The translations under genes were made by a program, and so were the position numbers. The notes below the pieces were generated by a model that worked only from the letters and a program-made list of their open reading frames with translations, had not been told where the DNA came from and did no database searches. From NCBI GenBank assembly GCA_907165135.1, contig OU015567.1, forward strand, positions 11,413,001 to 11,477,000: a stretch of DNA of 64,000 nucleotides, read 5' to 3'. Shown here piece after piece: positions 55,582-64,000 of this stretch. Every line of letters starts with the position of its first letter. Within the stretch, counting starts at the first letter, position 1. This stretch comes from Oikopleura dioica (lineage: Eukaryota > Chordata > Appendicularia > Copelata > Oikopleuridae).

Positions 55582-58185
55582 TAATACTTAATTTACTGTC
55601 TATTTATTGTATTTTTATATCTGCCTTATCTCAAAATATACCTTTTTTTCGAAGAATTATTGAAGATAACTGACAAGTTAAGCCACTATCTTTATGGACC
55701 ATAAATTATGGTCCATAATTTATGGCATAAAGTTAATGTTCTTTTTAATTGCAAACGACATTCAGAATGTCACATTGATTCAATGTCATTGAAAAAGAAT
55801 TTCTTTGGCGTGACAATTTAGGTTAAATGATCCTTGCTCCTTATAATGGCTGTGTAAAAAGAAAGGATAAGCGTGTGAGGCCGTCAGGTGGCGTGACGTC
55901 GCTCAGTTCAGGCGAGCCTGGTTGAAACTTGGCAAATTATGCAAAGATGCCACTCAGTGGAAAGCACATAGTTCTGACTACCTCGTCAGGAGCAGAGTTT
56001 ACTTATCACTGATAGGGGGCTCTTCAGATCAAACACAGACAAAGGAAAGCTCGTTAAATAACTTTACATTGTCCACTCTACATTTTGTTCATTGCCTCTT
56101 TTTTACTATTGCCAAAAGTTGAGAATAGACTGGAATAGAAATAAGAGAACAACGAAGAAATCGACTCTTGGATCTCTTGAAATTTGGTAATTTTCTATAG
56201 CTAGGCCGAGGCATTTATATTCTCAATGATAAAAAGTGTGTGTAAAAAGAAATTAATATTTAAACAATGAGAGTATGAATTTTTGTGCACTGAGAGAGGA
56301 GTAGACGTTGAGTTTCCTGAGTTGGGGTCTCGTTTCGTGACGCAAATCTGAAAATCATTTGCAAACACTCCACCGCGGCAACAATTATTTCCAAATAATC
56401 TCGCGCTTTTTTTCAGAGCTTGTCGAAGTGATGAGAAATTATGCTATGAGAAACTTTGAGCGCTAAACTTTTATAAAGGTAATTTGATAAAAAGGGAGTC
56501 TTTTCGAAGTACTCTTCCTTGATTTCGATTCTTCCATGATTTAATTGACGGTGCGTTCTAAATGAGCAAATGTCTATATTTCTACAAATTGCATATGTTA
56601 TTATAAAATTATCTCGAAATAGATTCTCCGATCGACTAGGGTTTATCTTCTCTCGCGAGATATAATTCCTCGGGAGAACATATCCAAATTTGAATGCCAA
56701 AAAAGACTGCAAGAATTAATTTAGCCTGAATGTTCGTGCAATTAGCATATGTGTTTGAACTTTTTCGTGCTGGATTTTTGTAATAAAAAGGTCAATTATT
56801 TCTCGCTTCGAGAACGTTTCACTTAGTCACGGGCTAGTTTTTAACCCAAGAAAATTATATTAAAAATAAAGGAGAACGTCGTCGGATGACGTATCACGTG
56901 ACTCGTGATTAACCTCATTAGAAGCTTTTCTTCGTTATAGGTCTTTTCATTACTCTTACCAAGAAAATAAACAAGATATTTTTAGGTCGCAAAAATATTG
57001 TCTGAAACGAAGGTCAAGAAATTGACGATTCAAAATACAAAACTCAAGAGGCATGACATGGCGTTCTGGGAATGATAGAGACACTCAATGAGAGATACAA
57101 CAATATTACCATACCGAAGATATACTATCAAAACGAGTATCCGCAATGTTGCGCCGCGGGAAGCTGTACCGAGCAAAGGAATGGCTTTTACTTCGAGCAC
57201 AAGATTTGCCCGAGAATAAAAACTTTCCAGTCGCGACTATTGAACATTCGTATCGACATATTTCCATTCACATCTAATAATTAGCGATGATGCAAGGTCG
57301 GTGCATTAAATTCGACTTCACATCAACTGTAAATTTGCGTATTACTCGCCGTTTCTTTTAATGAATTTGATGAAAAGGAGCATTGTCTGACGCTTTTTCA
57401 AGCACCTTGGAAATTAATGCTTCGACTTTTGATCACATTGAGAAAAAGATAAACATAAGAGAGCGAAATGGGAGAGAAACTTATTAAATTTAAAAAATGG
57501 TGAGTCTGATCAATAGTAGACTTCCAAAATTGCACATGACGTAAACTTGTGTCAAGAAGAGCAAGGTTGAGCCATTGTCTTGAGACATGAAAGCGTACTT
57601 TAAATCAATCTCCTCTGGACGTTTATCACTCAAGCGCACAGTATAAAAGCCAGTGAGCATCAGTACAATGGCCCTTCGTATATAATAAATTTAATTCAAT
57701 AATTATTGAAATCGAAGAAGCGCTCCGAATTTCGTCACAGACCGAGACCAACTCACTTTTTTCAACGATTTTTTCGAAAACAGTTTAGAAGTTAATAACC
57801 GTTAGGTTTTTTAGCTTTAGAAAAAAACAAGTCGAGAGAGTTATCTGCTTATCCGGAGGGGATGAATTCGGTAATTGGAGAATTGTTAATCTTAATCCTA
57901 TTGACACTCGTTAGACCTTGCTAATTATGAATTTTTCAGTAGCCAAATAAGACCTCTAGACCTGAACTCTTTTAATTTCATCGCATTCAAGTCAAACCGT
58001 CAAGAGATGTGCTAGCTTTAGAGGTATTCAAGGTTGCCCCTCTCGAATATATACGTCGCCATTATTAAATATATTCACTCAATCACCTTGGTGAACCACT
58101 TTCCCATTCATCCGAAATCACTGAATGCTCCGAGCTCGGGCAAATGGGAAGAGAGATATTAACTTTGACTTAGAAAAAATGAGCA
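55582..58185. other. Intergenic, no gene seen
   Basis: About 2.6 kb, AT-rich. A short palindrome at about 55693-55725 (GGACCATAAATTATGGTCC and its half-copy) follows the HCN stop. Frames such as 57072-57284 (with PQCCAAGSC) have no splice or signal support. The region probably holds the upstream control of the GPCR gene. No RNA gene was recognised. Confidence 0.4.
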
Positions 58186-60468
58186 ATGGGAATGGGTCTA
58201 CCAAAGCATTGTTACAATGTTACCGTTTACGAAAGCCAAATGAGTGTTCCGGTGGACGAGTCGGTCCTCTACATCGCCACTGTCATCCTCCTACGTAAGT
58301 TATTGATAAAAACTACAGAAAGGAGTTTCCCTCTGTCTCCGAGCCAAGTTTAAGTTGCTTAAAATCGCCAAGGGAATAAGTTCTCAACATAAAAGCAAAC
58401 TCGTGGTGACCGCTTATTTGATTTTGCATAATTATCTAATCGTTCTTCAACGTCATGAATTATTGAACAAGAAACTTTTCAACGAGCTGATTCGGAAAAC
58501 AGGACGTTCCAAGCAATAGTTTCTTGCCGTAACGATGCTTATAATTAATTAAGTGATGCTGCTCTTCTCAGTAGTTGGCAATATCATCACACTGATGGCG
58601 ATCACCTTCGGCGACAGAATGCAAAACAAAGCAAACTGCTTTATCTTCTCACTAGCCATGTCCGACCTGCTCTCTGCCCTGGTATCCCCGGTCGGAATCT
58701 ACATTCGCACCTTCGGCTTCAATCCATACCGGTACAGTTTAAAAATACTGTATTTTCAAAGCAGCATGATATAATTTCGCGACTCGACTACTCCATTCTG
58801 CGATAACAATTTCCTTTGACCTCGTTTTCAACCTCTTTTTAGGTGGCCGCACCCGCTTTGCAATGTCTATTGGGCGATTGAAGAATCTACCTCATTCACT
58901 ACTTCGATCCACATTGCTTCATTCGCTGTTTTCCGCTACGTATCTGTTTGCTTGTCACGGGCTCAAACACTATGTTTATATTTTAAATTCACAAGGGCTT
59001 AAATTTGATCCCTTTCGGTAGCCTCATCGACTGTCTGCAGTGGACCGTCGCTGGGTGATTATTTATCTCATGACATTATGGACGATTTCCCTCACTTGCG
59101 GAATCTACATTTCTTCAAATTATCTCGGCGTGAAGACGGAAACGTCTGGCGAGTGCTGGCCTCAGTGCTCGTTATTGGATATTCCTGGCGCCGATGTAAG
59201 TTCTATAAATAAGAATTCGTTTTGAAAGAGCTTTTTGCTAGACTTTAAAGATGATGAGGACCTATCAAATGGCAACTTATCCAATTTTCTATTACCTGCC
59301 CTTTCTGGTCCTGGTCTTATCCTCCTGCTTCATTGGCAAACAACTGATACAGAGCTCGAGGAGATCCAAAAACTGGCGAAAGAATCGTCAAGCAGTTGTT
59401 CAACTCGCCTTAGTTGTCATTTCTTTCTTTATCGGATATCTGCCAAATATTCTTTATTTTCTGGAACGGGTCGAAATATTTCTTCGAAAAGAGTTTTGTG
59501 TAGCTTTCCTAGTGATTCACTTTCGATCCGGTCAAAAGACAACCGAGCATGGGAAGAAAGATGGATACCATGTTGATTACTGGATGAACTTGCTGTGTTA
59601 CGTCTGTTTGCGTCTTTCAGAATGCATGAACCCATTTTTGTACAATGTTGCGAGTACAAAGATGCGCCGGTCCTCGGTAAAACAAGAAATTAATTCAGTA
59701 ATCAATTCTTAGATCCGCGCTGTCGGAAAAACGCTCTTCTTTTGTTTCGGCTTTCGATGGTCACTCTGGGAAAAGTATGAAGACCAAATGATCGCCAGGG
59801 CTCAGCGCAAGTGCTCAATTACAACTGGCACGACTTCACTTTTGTTAAAGGATTTGAAATGAGTCTAGCCATCCAAGCATGCCTTAGCAAGAATAAAAAG
59901 ATTAATCTCTAATCCTCATCAAGCATTCACGAAGAGTTAAGAACTTTGATGTGCGCCAAAGCCACTCAGATCCGTCTATTTTCTCGTCTGTTAATGACAA
60001 TAGAAGGTACGTCTGTGATTACTAAGAACGAGCCAAGCTTATTCATGCCAAAAATTTCATGTTCTATTCGAACGCACGCTTTTTGAGCAACGGGGAATCA
60101 TTTTATCGAATCCCGATTTTCGTCGAAAACAACGAGGACAACGTAAACTATTCAGTCTGACGCCCAACGACGAGCCAAATAAGCGACCTTCTTCGGCGCG
60201 TCATCACTTGGGCCTGCACGAAACTGGCTCTGACGATATCCCATTTAGTAGAACCAAGGATCTTCAAACGCACAGTAAGTCCTGTCGCGCGAGAAAGTCC
60301 TCCCGAGCTTGCGAAAATGGCTACGGATCATTGATGCCGGCCCCGACGGTTCTTTCAAATCGTACTTGTCATACGCTAGCGCCGCTGCACATACACAGAG
60401 GCCGTTCTCATTGCCCCAATTGCCAAAACAACTTGGTTCCTTCTTCATCCAACGAGTCCCTCAACTGA
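58186..60468 (+). CDS. Rhodopsin-type GPCR with long cytoplasmic tail
   Basis: Start ATG 58186 with N-glycosylation site NVT. TM1: VILLLMLLFSVVGNIITLMA (GN motif, joined across GTAAGT...TTAAG). TM2: CFIFSLAMSDLLSALVSPVG (LAxxD). Then a WPHPLC Cys before TM3, which ends ASFAVFRYVSV (FRY in place of DRY). TM4: WVIIYLMTLWTISLTCGIYI. Second-loop Cys: ECWPQC. TM5: FYYLPFLVLVLSSCFIGKQL. TM6: QLALVVISFFIGYLPNILYF (no CWxP). TM7: LSECMNPFLYN (NPxxY). The tail: amphipathic LFFCFGFRWSLWEKY, then by a GA-AG intron (near 59851) NFDVRQSHSDPSIFSSV, then QKFHVLFERTLFEQRG to CPNCQNNLVPSSSNE, stop 60468. Ligand unknown. If the GA-AG intron is wrong the protein ends at 59862. The join between NDNR and the last exon is tentative. 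Confidence 0.75.
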
Positions 60469-60810
60469 CAGACTGTTGAGTAAGCTTTCTACTGTACCTA
60501 TACAACTTTCATTCGTCTCCTTTGCCATTCAACTTACAGTCAATTTGGCTCGAACAAAAGCTGACAAAGCGTAAAAATAAATTCTCTGGAAAACCTCAAT
60601 TTAATGAATGTCTACCAGACTAACGATAAACTGAGGCACGAAATAGCCGAGTTCGTACGTGATAGTTAAACGACTTCGGACTCCAGTTTGTCTCTTATTG
60701 GCCCAATCGATCTGACGTGGGTTAACTTTTCTGCCGTCGCTTGGCCCAAAAAGTGACACAAGCGAGCAAATCGGTTAATTTTATCAGAGATATACGCGAG
60801 ATATTGAAAA
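60469..60810. other. Short intergenic, no feature
   Basis: About 340 bases between two plus-strand genes. AATAAA-like sequence occurs near 60575. No feature recognised. Confidence 0.4.
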
Positions 60811-61807
60811 ATGGAGAATTTATTGAAGAAACTTATCATACAGAAGTCTTTCAGATCGCGTGTTGAAGATTTTAATATGTTCAACGTTTCAATGAGGTAA
60901 AACTTGATTCGAAAGAAATTCAGAAATTCAAATTTTTACAGCATCCAAATCTCTAAAAATGACAAAGAAGCAACGTACAATTTGACTAAAGATGGCTACT
61001 TTGAGATCAGCCAGATCTGCGCCGAGTTCAACCAGTTCCTCGTCTTCCCAAAGATACAAGAGCCTCCAGAAACGTGTCACACGTCCTGCCAGACAGATGC
61101 CGACATTCAGGTTTCAAAAGCAAGGCTAGAAAAACTCGACTTTGTGCCCAAATTCGAACCTGTTGATGATTACGGATACCAAGGAAATGATATTGAAATC
61201 ACGGAAATGGATGACGAAGAGTCGGATGAGGACGAGAATGATCCAAAGAGACCACGAATTGACGACATAGAAGAAATTGCAATGGGAGAAGAAGATGATG
61301 ATGATGACAACGAATTTGCTGGGGTAACAGCCGTATTTGACGAAAGTGATACCGAAGAGCAGCCAAGCACTGATGCCAGTGCTTCAAAAACTGCCAGACG
61401 TTCAGAAAGAGAGCGAAGAAAACCGACTCGATTCAACCTTCCAAAGCCTCAACCAAGGGTCCGCCAAGAAAAAAGAGAGGAAGTTTTCATAACAAGAATT
61501 GAAACACCAACTCAGGTACGACCTTCAAAGCATTTTTCTGATAACCAGTTTTATAACAACACAAATTTAGATAATCGACGTACCTCCGTCAATGTCTGCG
61601 CCGATAACTGTTCATTTACGAAGATCGAAGCGGCGTTGTGCTGAATGCATGCCTAAAAGAACAAGATGCAGAGTATTTTGTGACAATTGTAACAGTGCAA
61701 TCTGTAAGGAGCATCGATACATCATCTGCAGATCATGTGGAGAGAGACTTCTTCAAAGTACGCCAAATAGAGTTTATCAAATGAAACCGTTGAACAAACT
61801 TCAATAA
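60811..61807 (+). CDS. Nuclear-type protein with piggyBac-like C-terminal zinc ribbon
   Basis: Exons 60811-60896, 60942-61515 and 61571-61807 (GTAAAA...TTACAG, GTACGA...TTTAG), all in frame, about 298 residues. N-terminus MENLLKKLIIQKSFRSRVED; a His/Cys patch TCHTSCQTDAD; a long acidic region (EMDDEESDEDENDPKRPRID) with a nuclear-localisation-like KRPR; a basic Arg/Pro region (RRSERERRKPTRFNLPKPQP). The C-terminal Cys cluster is RRCAECMPKRTRCRVFCDNC and AICKEHRYIICRSC, which matches the zinc-ribbon tail of piggyBac transposases (C-x2-C...R-x-x-x-x-C-x2-C...C...H...C-x2-C). No DDE catalytic core is present. It may be a domesticated DNA-binding protein. AATAAA overlaps the stop region at 61803. 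Confidence 0.65.
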
Positions 61808-62040
61808 ATAAAAATAAAGGTTGCAAATAAAAAAAACTTTTTCTCTTGAAAAAATAAACATGCATAGTCAAATATAGCGTCTTCAAAGTCTTTCGTTTGA
61901 TAATTGGAAAGTAATTGGTAGAAATGTTTAGTCCCGTTGCTTGGTTGCACTATTTGCTTTTCAACAAAAATACAATTGAAATCGTCTTCTCTACTTTTTT
62001 TCTTTCAATTGTCCTCAAGAAAGAAACTAAAAATATCAAA

Positions 62041-64000
62041 ATGGTAGTTTTTGAGGACTACGACACAGGGTCAAAAAAGTACTTGACAGCAAATGACCTA
62101 CTGAGAGCTTATCAGAAGATTTACAGAGAATCATCAAATAATGCACAGGCAGAAGCAGTCATCGCTACTTTTCCGAATAAAAAGCTGACAAAGGAACATT
62201 TCAAAGCCGCTCTAGAAGAACTGGATAGAAGGCATTGTATGGAACAGTCGATTTACTGGGATTATCAAAGTCTGTCTCGTTATAGCGATCGGGAAATTTC
62301 ACCTATTGAGGCTACGACACTTTGCCAGTTGGCGCATGGCGACAGTTTTTCTCCTGATGAGTGGGAAATGTTTCTGGCAAATCGAGTCCAGGGCAAGAGT
62401 GCTCCACTTTCTTGGAATGATTTGCGAGTTCATCTCTGCACTATTCCGGGAAAATCGGGTCAGAAGCGGACAAAACCAACACTTCTTTCAGACGCGAAAA
62501 AAATCAAGCTCCAACTTGAAGATGATGAGATCAAAAGAGCGCAAGCAAAGGGAAAGGCCCAAGCGGAAGCTCAGATGGAAAATCTTCAGTTAGAAATCGA
62601 ATATGAAAACAAACGGCTGAAAGAAATCTACAAGAAATATGGTGCAATCGCTGTCATTTTCGACGACGGAGGAGACGGCTCCAGCTTCACAGCCATTCCC
62701 AAGAAACAGGTGGAGCCAGAACCCGTCTATGATCTGGACTGGATCCGTCGACAAATGTCTGAAGAAGAATGGAGAAAGCTTAGTGAGAAAGAGCGCCAGA
62801 GACTTCTGATGGAGGCAAAACTTCTTGAAAGAATGCTTAGGCGAGAAATGTACGGTGAAGATTGGCAAAGGCGTTTGAGAGAACTTGGTGATGATGAAGA
62901 AGCACGGCGAAGATTACTCGAAGGTAACATAAATTGTCAAAAAAAATGAAAGGAACTCTTTAAGAACAACGTCGAAAAATGGAAAGAATGCTCGCTTTGA
63001 GACTTCTCAACAAGAAGAAAAACGAAAATGAAGGCGACGATGTCGACGACGACATCATATTTGACGTCCCAGTCGAATGGTTCGATGAAGGGGACGAAAA
63101 TCTCGCTAAAATCGAAGAAGATTATTGTGTTGACTGGGTAAAACGGCAAATGGATGAAGAAGAATGGAGAAAACTTTCAGAGCAGGAGAGGCAGCGACTT
63201 ATTGCTCTGGCAAAATTAGAGCAGCGTAAACTAAGACGAGAAATGTATGGAGATGACTGGTTGAGGTACCTGGCTTCTCTCCGTGATCAAGAAGCAATTG
63301 ACGAGGCTAAGAGGAGACAAAAAGAAGAATTCGATCGACTTTTGAAAGCAAGATTACTCAGAAAAGGAGATAAAACTGAGGAGGAGCTTCAAAAAGAGGT
63401 GGAGGAGTTGATAGAAGAGGAGCTGGAAAACAAAGTTGAGGAAGAGTATGATGTCGACTGGGTAAAGCGACAACTTGATGAGGAAAAGTTCGATAAAATA
63501 AGTTATAACCGCTATTAACTTACCAAGAAAGTAATTTTGTATTCTTGAGAACTGATAATTGAACTTGAAATCAAGGAAGAGTGGCGAAAACTCAACGAGC
63601 GGGAGCGAAATCGAATCATGACAAAACACCGCGTAGCTCGATTGAAACTCATGAAAGAAATGTTTGGCGATGATTTCAAGATGCGGCTCAAACAGCTTGG
63701 CGACGACGAAGACGCTCGACGAAGACTCATGGAAGAACAACGGCGACTCTTTGAGGAAAAACTGGCGGCAAAGTTAAAAATGAAAAAGCCTAAGAAGCTT
63801 GAAGAAGTTGAAGATGCAGATATTTCGGAAAAAGATCTTGAGAAATTTTCAGCAGATTGGTTGCTCAAACAAATGGGTGAAGATGAGTGGAATAAACTTT
63901 CTGAGCAGGAGCGACAAAGGATGATTGCACTCGCAAAACTTGAAGCCAAAAAAGCCCAAAAAGAATTCTACGGCGATGAGTGGCTTAGGAAAGGTTTTTT
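62041..64000 (+). CDS. Tandem-repeat DW/EEWRKLSEQERQR protein (3' end beyond window)
   Basis: ATG 62041 (MVVFEDYDTGSKKYL); the frame is open upstream to 61915 with a hydrophobic stretch, but 62041 has the better context. Exons 62041-62923, 62965-63487 and 63576 to about 63993. The first 200 residues are unique (ANDLLRAYQKIYRESSNNAQ, LSPIEATTLCQLAHGDSFSP-like helices resembling EF-hand or other alpha pairs). Repeats of about 110 residues follow, each starting D-W-x-x-x-Q-M/L-x-E-E-W-x-K-L-S-E-x-E-R-Q-R and then REMYGEDW: about 62738, 63130, 63450 and 63855. Introns fall inside or between repeats and keep frame. Charged and helical; likely structural. No family recognised. Confidence 0.65.

Noticed and set aside
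61170-61436. Minus-strand Ser-rich frame
   Set aside because: It is the mirror of the acidic GAT/GAA-rich exon of the zinc-ribbon gene on plus.
61915-62040. Upstream extension of the repeat protein giving a hydrophobic N-terminus
   Set aside because: The stretch is T-rich and the ATG at 62041 has better context (AAA-ATG-G); kept only as an alternative.
1-64000. CRISPR arrays, operon-style bacterial signals, phage or viral genes
   Set aside because: The window is spliced animal DNA; no spaced direct repeats or viral structural or replication genes were seen.

Overview
This is animal nuclear DNA. Nearly every recognisable protein is broken into short exons by introns of about 25 to 130 bases. 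Genes are packed tightly on both strands: about 24 protein-coding genes and one tRNA in 64 kb. Several splice sites only make sense as GA-AG, GC-AG or GG-AG introns. The families present (HCN channel, claudin, QRICH2, CDC25, galactose sulfotransferase) are chordate-like, and there are lineage-specific secreted Cys-rich proteins. Compactness, tiny introns and non-canonical splice sites together point to an appendicularian tunicate, most likely Oikopleura dioica or a close relative. This is an inference from the sequence; no database was searched.

Left third (1-31 kb). A large Ser/Glu-rich scaffold-like gene runs off the left edge on the minus strand and appears to carry a small plus-strand gene inside one of its introns. 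A gene-poor stretch (about 5-10.9 kb) follows, with GC-rich islands and an inverted-repeat element. Then come cdc25 (-), a small secreted cystine-knot gene (+), a tiny secreted protein (+), and a Cys-rich/kelch gene (+) whose coding end overlaps, antisense, the end of an ACSF2-type acyl-CoA synthetase (-). After these lie a Gal3ST-type sulfotransferase (+), a MOB gene (+), a claudin (-) with a short gene 21 bases upstream on the same strand (operon-like), and an unidentified basic protein (+).

Middle (31-50 kb). A putative secreted peptide gene (-), a sushi-like Cys-rich secreted protein (-), and the long sperm-flagellum-type gene QRICH2 (-). Next are two divergent Ly6/uPAR-like secreted paralogues, one expanded by a seven-copy mucin repeat; then JPT1/HN1 (-), a four-pass membrane protein (-), an unidentified gene (-), tRNA-Ala(CGC) (-) and a one-pass membrane protein (-).

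Right part (50-64 kb). A second four-pass membrane protein (-), a second Cys-rich/kelch paralogue (+) with a frame break, an HCN-type channel (+), a class A-like GPCR with a long tail (+), a gene with a piggyBac-type zinc ribbon but no transposase core (+), and an unusual protein built of tandem repeats of about 110 residues that runs off the right edge (+).

Exon joins were made by hand from reading frame, splice sites and family resemblance. Spans are more reliable than individual exon edges.
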